A program made the translations under genes and the position numbers. DNA of 64,000 nt from Actinomycetes bacterium (GTDB taxonomy: Bacteria; Actinomycetota; Acidimicrobiia; Acidimicrobiales; Microtrichaceae), in the NCBI GenBank assembly GCA_029782335.1, contig JAKOVA010000123.1, positions 53,551-117,550 on the forward strand. Reading direction: 5' to 3'. The notes beneath the pieces are model-generated. The model ran no database searches, was not told the DNA's origin, and saw nothing but the letters and a program-made list of their open reading frames with translations. This document shows, piece after piece, positions 38,412 through 47,837 of this stretch (positions within the stretch are counted from its first letter, which is position 1; each line of letters begins with the position of its first letter).

Positions 38412-39377
38412 TCACAGCCCCTCCACCGGGTTCCAGCAGGAGTACCGGTGACCGTCGCCGGCATCGAGCACGCCTGGCATCGCCGTGCACGCCTCGCTGG
38501 CCGCCACACAACGATTGCGGAAGCGGCATCCGCTCGGGAACGTGCCGACGGGAGGAACCGAACCCGGGATGGTGTGCAGGCGTTGACCGATGAAGGCACG
38601 GAAGTTGTCGTCCCGGGGCATGCCCGGGTTGGCAGCGAGCAGAGCGGCGGTGTACCGGTGCCGGGGTGCGGCGATGACGTCCTCGGTCCGCCCGGTCTCG
38701 ACGACCGCCCCGCCGTAGATGACGGCCACCCGATCGCACACGAATCGGATCACGCCAAGGTCGTGGCTGACGAACAGGACGCCCATCCCTCGTTGCTCGC
38801 TGAGGGAGATCAGCAGGCGGAGGATCTCCTCCTGCACGGTGACGTCGAGCGCGGTGGTCGGCTCGTCGGCGATCAGGAACTCGGGATCCGCTGCGATGGC
38901 CGCAGCGATCATCACCCGCTGCTGCTGGCCGCCGGACAGCTGATGCGGGTACCGACGCATCAGGGTCGGCGGATCGGGCAGCTGAACCTGTTCGAGGAGG
39001 GCGACCACCTTGCGGGCGACGGCGGCACGTGGCAGTTCCGAGTGGACGCGAATCGCCTCCGACACCTGCCGCCCGACGCGCATCATCGGGTTGAGCGAGC
39101 GGGCCGGATCCTGGAAGACGAATCCGATCTTCCGTCCGCGCACCTCCGACATCTGCCGATCGTTCATCGCCAGGAGTTCGCGACCATTGAAGCGAACCGA
39201 CCCTGACACCCGGGCCTCGTCCGGCAACAGCCCGGCCACTGCCTTGGCCGTCATGGTCTTGCCCGAACCGGACTCTCCGACGAGACCGAGACGGCTCCCT
39301 GGTTCGAGCGACAGGTGCTCGATGTGGACGATCTCGTGTCCCCCGATGTGCACCCGGAGATCGTCGAGCTCCAGCAT
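38412..39377 (-). CDS. Oligo/dipeptide ABC transporter ATP-binding protein (DppD-like)
   Basis: GLVGESGSGKTMTAKAVAGLLP, HQLSGGQQQRVMIAAAI, LIADEPTTALDVTVQEEIL, C-terminal GCRFRNRC...C oligopeptide-type. Confidence 0.92.
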   Translation of the reverse strand: MLELDDLRVHIGGHEIVHIEHLSLEPGSRLGLVGESGSGKTMTAKAVAGLLPDEARVSGSVRFNGRELLAMNDRQMSEVRGRKIGFVFQDPARSLNPMMRVGRQVSEAIRVHSELPRAAVARKVVALLEQVQLPDPPTLMRRYPHQLSGGQQQRVMIAAAIAADPEFLIADEPTTALDVTVQEEILRLLISLSEQRGMGVLFVSHDLGVIRFVCDRVAVIYGGAVVETGRTEDVIAAPRHRYTAALLAANPGMPRDDNFRAFIGQRLHTIPGSVPPVGTFPSGCRFRNRCVAASEACTAMPGVLDAGDGHRYSCWNPVEGL

Positions 39378-40279
39378 CAGGCCAGCCCGCTTCGTGCCTG
39401 CTGAGGGTCGAGCACGGTGCGCAGGCCGTCTCCGAGCAAGTTGAACCCGAGTGCCGTGAGCACGATGGCCAAGCCGGGGAAGAACATCAGGTACGGAGCC
39501 GCTTCCAGGAGTGATTGCGTCTCGTTCAGAAAGCGACCCCACGACGAGGTCGGAGGCTGGACACCGACCCCGAGGAACGCCAGGGCTGCCTCGATGAGAA
39601 TCGCAGCGGCGAACATCACCGAGCCCAGCACGATCAGCAGCGGGCTGATGTTCGGGAGGACGTGGCGGACCATGACGTAGGGCTTTCGCCGGCCGTACCC
39701 GTACGCCGCCTCGACGAAGTCGAGTGCGAGCACCTGGCGGGCCGGGCCGATCGTGACACGAGCGGCAACCGGGACCTGCCAGGCGATGATCGCCAGGGTC
39801 GCCGTGGTGTTCCCGGCGCCGAGCTTGGCGGCGAGAACCAGGGCGATGAGGATTCCCGGGAGGGCCAGGCCGGCATCGACCAGCCGTGTCAACGGTCCCT
39901 GCGCCACCCGATGCGAGCCGGCGATGGCCAGGCCGATGGCCGATCCGAGGACCATCGCCACCACGGTCGAGACCACGCTGACGTACAACGAGTTGCGCGC
40001 CCCGAGCATCAGCTCGGTCACGACGTCCCGCCCGGCGCGGTCCGTGCCGAGCAGGAACCCGGGCGTCCCCGGCCCGGCCAGTCGGTTGCGCAGGTTGAGG
40101 TGGTTGGGCGGGTACGGCGTCCAGACGAACGACAGCAGTGCCACGAACACGAACAGGAACACGAGGAGCCCGCCGAGGTACAGCGTGATCGGGAGCCGTC
40201 GCAGGCGCCGCCACCGCGAATCTCGGCGCACCTCAGCCGCCGCGTTCGTCGCTGACCCGCGGGGCGCCGTCTCAGGCAT
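39377..40279 (-). CDS. ABC transporter permease (DppC-like)
   Basis: NRLAGPGTPGFLLGTDRAGRDVVTELMLGARNSLYV typical DppC N-region; multi-TM. Confidence 0.9.
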   Translation of the reverse strand: MPETAPRGSATNAAAEVRRDSRWRRLRRLPITLYLGGLLVFLFVFVALLSFVWTPYPPNHLNLRNRLAGPGTPGFLLGTDRAGRDVVTELMLGARNSLYVSVVSTVVAMVLGSAIGLAIAGSHRVAQGPLTRLVDAGLALPGILIALVLAAKLGAGNTTATLAIIAWQVPVAARVTIGPARQVLALDFVEAAYGYGRRKPYVMVRHVLPNISPLLIVLGSVMFAAAILIEAALAFLGVGVQPPTSSWGRFLNETQSLLEAAPYLMFFPGLAIVLTALGFNLLGDGLRTVLDPQQARSGLA

Positions 40280-41231
40280 TGGCCGCCTCCTTGTCACGGA
40301 TCCGCGGATCGAGGAAGCCGTAGGCGATGTCGACGAGGAAGTTGAGCACGAGCACGATCAGCATGATCACCAGCGCCAGCGACTGCACGACGATGACCTC
40401 GCGGCCCAGCGTCGCCGTGACGATCAGCCGGCCGATCCCTGGGAGCACGAAGACGTTCTCGATCACCACCGCACCAGCGATGAGCTGTCCGAATTGCAGC
40501 GCAGCCACCGTGACCAGCGGGATCGACGCGTTGCGCACGCCGTGGACCAGCGCGGCGCCTCGGCGCGTTCGGCCGCGGGCCATCGCCGAACGGATGAAGT
40601 CCTCGTTCATCACGTCGATCATGGCGGTCCGCACGTAGCGGGTGAAGACGGCGGTGACCCCCAGGCTGAGCGCCATCACGGGCAGGATCATCGATCGGAT
40701 CGATCCCAGCGGATCGTCGGAGAACGGGACGTAACCGCCGGTCGGGAGCCACCCCAGACGTACGCCGAACACCAGCACCAGCAGCAGACCGGCCCAGAAC
40801 GCCGGGATGGAGATGCCGACCTGCGCAACCACGTCGACGATCCCGCCGCGAACCTTCTTGGCATTGATCGCCGAATAGGTCCCGAGCACGAGCGAGAGTG
40901 GGATCGAGATCAGCAGTCCGCCGAGGGTCAGGATCAGCGTCGGCCCCATCCGACGGACGATCTCGTGGAAGATGTCGTAGCCCATCCCGTACGACGTGCC
41001 GAGGTCACCGGTGGCAACGCCACGCAACCAATGCAGGTACTGCACCACGAGCGGACGGTCGATGCCCAGCTTCTGGCGCATGAACTGGACGTCCTTCGGA
41101 GCAGCCTCCCGACCGAGCAGGACCGTGACGACGTCCCCGCCGAGCATGTGCACGAGAACGAAGACCACGATCGAGCCGATGAGCGCGGCGAACAGCAGCG
41201 TTGCCAACGATCGGAGTGTGTGCCGGATCAT
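40272..41231 (-). CDS. ABC transporter permease (DppB-like)
   Basis: LGIDRPLVVQYLHWLRGVATGDLGTSYGMG; RTAMIDVMNEDFIRSAMARGRTRRGAALVHGVRNASIPLVT. Confidence 0.92.
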   Translation of the reverse strand: MIRHTLRSLATLLFAALIGSIVVFVLVHMLGGDVVTVLLGREAAPKDVQFMRQKLGIDRPLVVQYLHWLRGVATGDLGTSYGMGYDIFHEIVRRMGPTLILTLGGLLISIPLSLVLGTYSAINAKKVRGGIVDVVAQVGISIPAFWAGLLLVLVFGVRLGWLPTGGYVPFSDDPLGSIRSMILPVMALSLGVTAVFTRYVRTAMIDVMNEDFIRSAMARGRTRRGAALVHGVRNASIPLVTVAALQFGQLIAGAVVIENVFVLPGIGRLIVTATLGREVIVVQSLALVIMLIVLVLNFLVDIAYGFLDPRIRDKEAANA

Positions 41232-41352
41232 TCGGGCGCTTGCTCCTGGGTTCGGGGACGACGTTGACGGCCGCCCAGCGGCAGTGTGCCACCGGGCGGC
41301 CGTCGAGACAGTGGTTGGCCGGCGCCGCCGCGCCGGCCCTCACCGTGTTGGT

Positions 41353-42912
41353 TCACCCGGTCCAGTGCGCCGAGCGGACGTCGACTGCGTTGTTGATCCG
41401 GACCTCCTGGATGCCGTCGAGGTTGGCACGCATGATCTGCGGCACCTTCGGCGCCGAGATCACGGTCACCCACGCCAGGTCGGCGAAGGTCTTGACCAGA
41501 TCGGACATCGCCGCCTGGTACTTCTGCGGATCCGTGTTGCTGTCGGCGACGGCCAACTTGTCCTCGAATTCCTTGACGCACAGCGGGTGGCTCTTGCCCA
41601 GCGGTTCGCGGCCGCCCTTGCACCCGTACTGCAGGATGTTGGCGGAGTCACGGATCTCGCTCATCCCGTAGTCACCCTGCGCCCAGGTCTTGTCCAGCCA
41701 TGTCGTCAGCTCTTGGCTGCGGCTCTTCACCTTGATCCCGACGGCGCCGAGCTGCTGGGTCAGGACCTCCATGGTGAACGGATGGGACGCCACGTTGGCG
41801 AACGGGTAGTCGATCTCCAGGTTCTCGTAGCCCGCTTCCTTCAGCAGCGCCTTGGACTTCTCCGGGTCGTAGGTGTAGGGGCAGTAGTCGCTGTTGTACG
41901 GCTCGGCGTACGGCACCACCATCAGGCAGGTCGGATCGGCGTATCCGTCGTACACGGCAATCGCTTCGTCGCGGTTGATGGCGTGAGCGATGGCTTGGCG
42001 GACTCGCTGATCTTGGAACTCCTTCTTGGTCGTGTTCAGCCACAGGTACGAGACCTCGCCGGCGCTCTCGAACAGGACCTTGAACTTGGTGTCCTTGGAG
42101 AACGTGGCGACGCGCTCGATGCCCTCGGCCAGAACGGAGGTCACGAAGTCGTACTCGCCAGCGAGGAGCCCGTTCAGCGCTGCAGTCTCGTCGTCCACGA
42201 AGCGCCAGTCGATGGTCTCGAAGAAGGGCTTCGTTCCCCAGTATCCGTCGAATCGCTTGAGCGTCAGGCTCGTGTCGGGCTTGTAGTCGCTGAACACGTA
42301 CGGTCCGGTCCCGATCATCTCCTTCTTCGCATCGTGCTCCTCGAGGAACTTGTCCGGGACCACATACCCGGCCGAGTTGCCCAACTCCTTGAGGAAGGAG
42401 GCGCTCGGCTGCTTGAGAACGATCTGGACGGTCCGGGCGTCGACGGCCGTCACGCTGGCCACGTTCTGATGCGGCGCGCTCAACTTGCTGAGCGGCGACT
42501 CGGCGTTCTTCTTCATCGAGTACACCACGTCGGCCGAGTCGAGATCCGATCCGTCGTGGAACTTGGCAGTGCGGATCTTGAACGTGTAGGTCAGCCCGTC
42601 GTCGCTGATCGTCCACGACTCGGCGAGCATCGGGACGATGCTCCCGTCGGGCTTGTCCTCAACCAGCGTTTCCTGAACATTATAGAACGTCGGGACACGC
42701 AGGGCGTTGGCGCCGACCTCCCAGTAGTTCCAGCTGGCCGGCTCCTGCGGCAGCGTGGCGATGAGCGTCTTGGAGCGATCAGCCGTCGATGCTGGCCTCT
42801 GCACACGGGCAGTTGCGGTACCACCGGTCCACCCTGCAACAGCGAGTGCTGCGACGAGCGTGACACCGAGTCGCCGACGACCCCGCCTCCCGGTCTGTTG
42901 GAATAGCTTCAT
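41353..42912 (-). CDS. ABC transporter substrate-binding protein, family 5 (DppA/OppA-like)
   Basis: Signal peptide; MLAESWTISDDGLTYTFKIRTAKFHDGSDLDSADVVYSMKK; DQRVRQAIAHAINRDEAI. Confidence 0.92.
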   Translation of the reverse strand: MKLFQQTGRRGRRRLGVTLVAALAVAGWTGGTATARVQRPASTADRSKTLIATLPQEPASWNYWEVGANALRVPTFYNVQETLVEDKPDGSIVPMLAESWTISDDGLTYTFKIRTAKFHDGSDLDSADVVYSMKKNAESPLSKLSAPHQNVASVTAVDARTVQIVLKQPSASFLKELGNSAGYVVPDKFLEEHDAKKEMIGTGPYVFSDYKPDTSLTLKRFDGYWGTKPFFETIDWRFVDDETAALNGLLAGEYDFVTSVLAEGIERVATFSKDTKFKVLFESAGEVSYLWLNTTKKEFQDQRVRQAIAHAINRDEAIAVYDGYADPTCLMVVPYAEPYNSDYCPYTYDPEKSKALLKEAGYENLEIDYPFANVASHPFTMEVLTQQLGAVGIKVKSRSQELTTWLDKTWAQGDYGMSEIRDSANILQYGCKGGREPLGKSHPLCVKEFEDKLAVADSNTDPQKYQAAMSDLVKTFADLAWVTVISAPKVPQIMRANLDGIQEVRINNAVDVRSAHWTG

Positions 42913-42950
42913 GGTCCCCCCTTGAGCATTGGATTCCTAACCTTATAACA

Positions 42951-42968
42951 TTTCGTACTATAGGTTCT
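42951..42968 (-). promoter_or_regulatory. Candidate island operator D
   Basis: Minus strand AGAACCTATAGTACGAAA in the divergent SBP/SDR region; flanked by a second AT-rich block CCTTATAAC. Confidence 0.35.
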
Positions 42969-43038
42969 GCCCGAGCGCAAGGGGCCACTGCCGGCAACTG
43001 GATCGCCGCCGCGGCCACGAACAGGGAAGGAGCGAGGC

Positions 43039-43809
43039 ATGGTTGGGGGGAAGCACCTCTTCGATCTCACCGGGCACACGGCACTCGTGACCGGTGGCGG
43101 GTACGGGCTCGGCCGGGGACTGGTCCACGGGCTGGCCGCGCACGGGGCCACGGTCATCGGGCTCGCCCGAAGTGCCGACGCGTTGCGCGACACGTTCGCC
43201 TCGCTTGGATCCCCCCACCGCTACATCGTCGGTGACCTGACGACCGACGACCTCTACGAGACGCTCGACGAGATCCCCGAGCACGTGGACATCCTGGTCA
43301 ACAATGCCGGAGGTGATCCGCACTCCAAGCCGTGGGGATCACAGACACCCGACGAGTGGCGTGCCACCTATGAGATCAACGTGATCGCCGCGGCGCGGTT
43401 GTGCGACCTGTTCATCCCCAAGATGGCCGCACGGGGCTGGGGTCGAATCATCAACATCTCCTCGATCTACGGCTCGATCGGACAGAACCCGGACAACACC
43501 GGACGGAGCGCGGGCGCCGGCGCGTACACCGCCGCCAAGCACGGGCTGATCGGTCTGACCAACTACCTCGCCTGCCAGATCGGCCGGACAGGAGTGACCG
43601 TGAACACCCTGAGCCCGGGCATGATCACCTGGATGGACACCCCTGACGGCGAGCCAGAACTGTGGCAGCACTTGGCCTCGCAGACGCCGGTCGGTCGGAA
43701 CAGCCAACCGGAGGACTACGTCACATCGGTGGTCTTCCTGTCGTCGGAAGGTTCGTCGTTCGTCCACGGTGCCAACCTCATCGTGGACGGCGGCTGGAGC
43801 ACCTGGTGA
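43039..43809 (+). CDS. SDR family oxidoreductase
   Basis: HTALVTGGGYGLGRGLVHGLAAHGATVIGLARS, DILVNNAGGDP, AYTAAKHGLIGLTNYLA. Confidence 0.92.
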   Translation: MVGGKHLFDLTGHTALVTGGGYGLGRGLVHGLAAHGATVIGLARSADALRDTFASLGSPHRYIVGDLTTDDLYETLDEIPEHVDILVNNAGGDPHSKPWGSQTPDEWRATYEINVIAAARLCDLFIPKMAARGWGRIINISSIYGSIGQNPDNTGRSAGAGAYTAAKHGLIGLTNYLACQIGRTGVTVNTLSPGMITWMDTPDGEPELWQHLASQTPVGRNSQPEDYVTSVVFLSSEGSSFVHGANLIVDGGWSTW

Positions 43810-44597
43810 GCACGACGACGCCGGCCACCGGTGGGCGCCTGGCCGGTCGGGTCGCCCTGATCACGGGGGCATCGTGGGGTATCGGTGCCGCGGTGGCACG
43901 AACGTTCGCCCGTGAGGGTGCCAGCGTCGTCGTCAGCCCGTATCCGGATGCCGAGATGGAGGCGCTCGCCGACGGGGTGGTTTCATCCATCACGGACACA
44001 GGCGGTCGAGCCATCCGGGTCTCCGCCGACGTCACCTCTCGAACGCAGATCGACGCCGTCGTGGCGGAGGCGCAGCGACGATTCGGGGACATCGATGTCC
44101 TCGTGACCAATGCGGCCTGGGCCAACCGACTGCCCTGGCACCAGATCACGTCCGAGCAATGGGACCACACCCACGCGGTCAACCTGCGTGGGGCGTTCCT
44201 GTGCGCCCAGGCCTGCTACGAGGGGATGCTGCGACGCGGGCGTGGGAGCATCATCGCCGTGACCAGTGTGACCGTCGAGGTGGGCATGGCCGGCCTGCTC
44301 GACTACGTCTCGTCCAAGGCTGGTCTGATCGGATTCACGCGCGCGCTCGCCCGGGAGGTCGGCGAACACGGCATCCGTGTCAACGCGGTGATGCCAGGAG
44401 CCATCCGGACCGAGCAGGAGTTGGCGCTCGGCTTCGACGAGGACGAACTCAGGACGCTGATGGCCCAGCGCCAGTGCCTGCCCCGACGTGGCGTTGCCGA
44501 TGACCTGACCGGCGCCTTCCTGTTCCTCGCATCCGACGAGAGCAGCTTCGTGTCCGGCCAGGTCCTCAACGTCGACGGTGGCTGGATCCACTACTGA
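43806..44597 (+). CDS. SDR family oxidoreductase
   Basis: RVALITGASWGIGAAVARTFAREGASVVV, DVLVTNAAW, DYVSSKAGLIGFTRALAREV; GTG start overlaps the preceding stop. Confidence 0.92.
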   Translation: MSTTTPATGGRLAGRVALITGASWGIGAAVARTFAREGASVVVSPYPDAEMEALADGVVSSITDTGGRAIRVSADVTSRTQIDAVVAEAQRRFGDIDVLVTNAAWANRLPWHQITSEQWDHTHAVNLRGAFLCAQACYEGMLRRGRGSIIAVTSVTVEVGMAGLLDYVSSKAGLIGFTRALAREVGEHGIRVNAVMPGAIRTEQELALGFDEDELRTLMAQRQCLPRRGVADDLTGAFLFLASDESSFVSGQVLNVDGGWIHY

Positions 44598-44602
44598 ACG
44601 AC

Positions 44603-46096
44603 ATGCCCGCCACGAAGCCGGCCCTGCGCATGGCGCTGATCCACGTCATGCAGGAGACCGACACGTTCAACCCGGTGCCCACCACGCTGGCCGACTTCCA
44701 GCGGGTCGCCCTGCTCGAGGGCGACGACGTGCTGAAGCGCATCGACCCTCATGGTCCGATCGCCGGGTACCTCGCCGCTGTCGACCAGAGCGGGTTGCCC
44801 GTCGAGACGCTCCCGGTCCTGCGCGCCGATGCGCAGTCCGGAGGTCGGCTGACCCGCCCGACGCTCGAGGAGATCTCCAACCGGATCTGTGCCCGGCTCG
44901 GCCGCCTGCTGCCGGTCGACGGTCTGGTCGTGCTGCTGCACGGCGCGGCGGCGGCCGACGGCGTCGATGACGTGGAGGGGTACCTCCTGTCGAGGATTCG
45001 CACGATCGCCGGGGGCACGGTGCCACTCGCCCTGATGCTCGACCACCACGCCAACGTCACCCGGGAGATGATTCGCCGCAGCGACCTGATCGTGGCGTTT
45101 CGAACCCAACCCCATGACCCGTACGACACCGGTCTGGCCCTCACGACCTTGGCCCTCCGACTCGTCGACGGCCATCTCCGTCCCACGATCGCCTGGCGCA
45201 AGCTGCCGATGGTCACCCATCAGGAGCAGTACCTGACGTCTCGCGGACCGATGCAGGAGTGGTTCGACCGAGCACGGGAGCTCGAACGGGAAGGTCGGGC
45301 GGTGACGATCTCCCTGTTCCCGATGCAACCATGGCTCGACGTCGCCGAGGCTGGGTGGGCCGTCGTCGTCGTGACCGACGACGACCGGGGCGAGGCCGAG
45401 CACCTCGCTGATGAGTTGGCCGACCATGCCTGGCTGCTCCGGGATCGGTTCATGGAGCGCGAGAGCTGCGACATCGCCGAGGCCATCGACTTCGCCGACG
45501 ACCCGGCGCGCCAGACCGTCCTGATCAGCGACACGGGTGACTCGGTGCTCGGCGGATCACCCGGCGACAGCACGGCCATCCTGCGCGCCCTGCTGGAAAG
45601 ACCCCGGCGACACCGCGCACTGGTTCCGGTCACGGATCCCGCCGCCGCTCGTCGCCTCGGCACACACCGCGAGGGAGAACATGTCGACGTCGAGTTGGGT
45701 GGCTGGTCCACCGCCTTCTCCGCCCCCCTTCGGGTGACGGGGCGGCGCGGCGCGGCGCGCTCCGGAGTCATCGCGCTCGACGGATTGCCGCAGGGATCGG
45801 TGGACATGGGCACGGCGGTGATCCTCGACACCGACTCGGTGACGATGCTCGTCACCGAACACCCGGGGGTCGGGGGCATCCACCCAGGGATCTACCGAGC
45901 CATGGGTGTCGAACCCGCGCAGTACAAGATGATCGTCGTGAAGACGGCGTCCAACTTCCAGTACTTCCGCGGGATCACGACCACGTTCGTGCGCGCCGCG
46001 ACACCCGGACCGACGCAGTCCGATGTCCGTTCGCTGCCGTGGTCACGGATTCCCCGGCCGATGTTCCCGCTCGATCAGCTGGAGACATGGCGATGA
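44603..46096 (+). CDS. M81 family metallopeptidase (MlrC-like), paralog 2
   Basis: MALIHVMQETDTFNPVPTTLADF, VVLLHGAAAADG, LMLDHHANVTREMIRRSDLIVAFRTQPHDP, GDSVLGGSPGDSTAILRALL. Confidence 0.85.
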   Translation: MPATKPALRMALIHVMQETDTFNPVPTTLADFQRVALLEGDDVLKRIDPHGPIAGYLAAVDQSGLPVETLPVLRADAQSGGRLTRPTLEEISNRICARLGRLLPVDGLVVLLHGAAAADGVDDVEGYLLSRIRTIAGGTVPLALMLDHHANVTREMIRRSDLIVAFRTQPHDPYDTGLALTTLALRLVDGHLRPTIAWRKLPMVTHQEQYLTSRGPMQEWFDRARELEREGRAVTISLFPMQPWLDVAEAGWAVVVVTDDDRGEAEHLADELADHAWLLRDRFMERESCDIAEAIDFADDPARQTVLISDTGDSVLGGSPGDSTAILRALLERPRRHRALVPVTDPAAARRLGTHREGEHVDVELGGWSTAFSAPLRVTGRRGAARSGVIALDGLPQGSVDMGTAVILDTDSVTMLVTEHPGVGGIHPGIYRAMGVEPAQYKMIVVKTASNFQYFRGITTTFVRAATPGPTQSDVRSLPWSRIPRPMFPLDQLETWR

Positions 46097-47823
46097 ACGA
46101 CCCACACGAAACCGGCGTCTCCCTGCGCACCCGACGCTGGTACGGGGGGATGTCGCGCGACCACTACATCCACCGCAGTTGGATGAAGCGCGGTCTCCCG
46201 GACGACGCCTTCTCCGGCAAGCCGATGATCGGGATCTGCAACTCGGCGTCCGACCTGACCCCCTGCAACCAGCACCTCGACGATCTCGCCGAGCACGTCA
46301 AGCGGGGCGTGTGGGAAGCCGGCGGCGTGCCGCTCGAGTTCCCGGTGACCTCGCTCGGCGAGACCCAGATCCAGCCAACGGCAATGCTCCTCCGCAACCT
46401 GATGGCAATGGACGTCGAGGAGTCGTTGCGCGGCAATCCACTCGACGGCGTGGTGCTGCTGTCGGGCTGCGACAAGACCACGCCGGCCATGCTGATGGGC
46501 GCGGCCTCGGTCGACCTGCCGGCGATCATGCTCACCGGCGGTCCCATGCTGACCGGCCGCCACCACGGGAAGCCGTTGGGCTCCGCCACCGACATGTGGC
46601 GGATGAGCGAGGAGGTGCGTGCCGGGACGATGACGCCCGAAGCGTTCGTGGCGACCGAGTCCTCGATGACCCGCAGCGCCGGGCACTGCAACCCGATGGG
46701 CACGGCGTCGACCATGGCGACGATGGCCGAAGCGCTTGGCATGACCTTGCCGCAGAGCGCGTCGATCCCCGCTCCGGACACTCGTCGTCGTCGCCTGGCC
46801 CACCTGACGGGCAGGCGGATCGTCGAGATGGTCGGCGAGGATCTGCGACCCAGCCGGATCCTCACCATCGACGCGTTCGAGAATGCCATCCGGGTCCTCT
46901 CGGCGATCGGCGGGTCCACCAATGCCGTCATCCACCTGCTGGCCATCGCCGGACGCGTCGGCGTGCCGTTGACGCTCGATGACATCGATCGCATCGGGTC
47001 CCAGCTCCCCCTCCTCGTCGACATCGAACCGTCCGGTACTCGGCTGATGGAGGACTTCTTCGAAGCCGGCGGACTGCCGGCGTTGCTCTACGAACTGGAT
47101 CCGATCATGCGGGGTGACGCCCTGACGGTGTCCGGCGTGCCGATCCGCGCCTGCTGGGAGGAGTGCCGGACCAGTGATCCGAGCATGATCCGCCCGCTCG
47201 ACGACCCGCTGCTCCCGTCGGCGGGGATCGCCGTGCTGCGCGGCAACCTGTGTCCGAACGGTGCCGTCGTCAAGCCGTCGGCAGCCTCACCCGAGCTGTT
47301 GGTGCACACTGGTCCGGCATTCGTGTTCGGGTCGATCGAAGAGTTCAAGGAGCGGATCGACGACCCTGACCTGGAGGTCACCGCCGACAGCGTGCTGGTT
47401 CTGCGCGGATGTGGCCCGCGTGGGTACCCGGGAATGCCGGAGGTGGGCAACATGCCACTGCCGGCGAAGCTGCTTCGCCTCGGAGTGCGGGACATGGTTC
47501 GGATCAGCGACGCACGCATGAGCGGCACCGCCTTCGGCACCACGGTGCTCCACGTCGCGCCGGAGTCGGCCGCGGGTGGACCGCTCGCCGATGTCCAGAC
47601 CGGCGATCTCATCACCCTCGACGTTCCCGGCCGGAGCCTGACACTGCACGTGAGCGACGAGGAGTTGGGGAACCGTCGATCCCGGCGCCAACCAGACCCG
47701 CCAGTGGCCTGGCGCGGCTGGACACGCCTCTACATCGACCACGTGCTGCAGGCCGACCGGGGATGCGACCTCGACTTCCTCGTCGGGTGCTCCGGCGCAG
47801 ATGTGACCCGCGAGAGTCACTGA
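46093..47823 (+). CDS. IlvD/Edd family dehydratase (sugar-acid dehydratase-like)
   Basis: GKPMIGICNSASDLTPCNQHLDDLAEHVKRGVWEAGGVPLEFPV, LSGCDKTTPAMLMGAASVDLPAIML, RSAGHCNPMGTASTMATMAEALGM, GGSTNAVIHLLAIA. Confidence 0.92.
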   Translation: MNDPHETGVSLRTRRWYGGMSRDHYIHRSWMKRGLPDDAFSGKPMIGICNSASDLTPCNQHLDDLAEHVKRGVWEAGGVPLEFPVTSLGETQIQPTAMLLRNLMAMDVEESLRGNPLDGVVLLSGCDKTTPAMLMGAASVDLPAIMLTGGPMLTGRHHGKPLGSATDMWRMSEEVRAGTMTPEAFVATESSMTRSAGHCNPMGTASTMATMAEALGMTLPQSASIPAPDTRRRRLAHLTGRRIVEMVGEDLRPSRILTIDAFENAIRVLSAIGGSTNAVIHLLAIAGRVGVPLTLDDIDRIGSQLPLLVDIEPSGTRLMEDFFEAGGLPALLYELDPIMRGDALTVSGVPIRACWEECRTSDPSMIRPLDDPLLPSAGIAVLRGNLCPNGAVVKPSAASPELLVHTGPAFVFGSIEEFKERIDDPDLEVTADSVLVLRGCGPRGYPGMPEVGNMPLPAKLLRLGVRDMVRISDARMSGTAFGTTVLHVAPESAAGGPLADVQTGDLITLDVPGRSLTLHVSDEELGNRRSRRQPDPPVAWRGWTRLYIDHVLQADRGCDLDFLVGCSGADVTRESH

Positions 47824-47837
47824 CCGTACCCGCCGGT

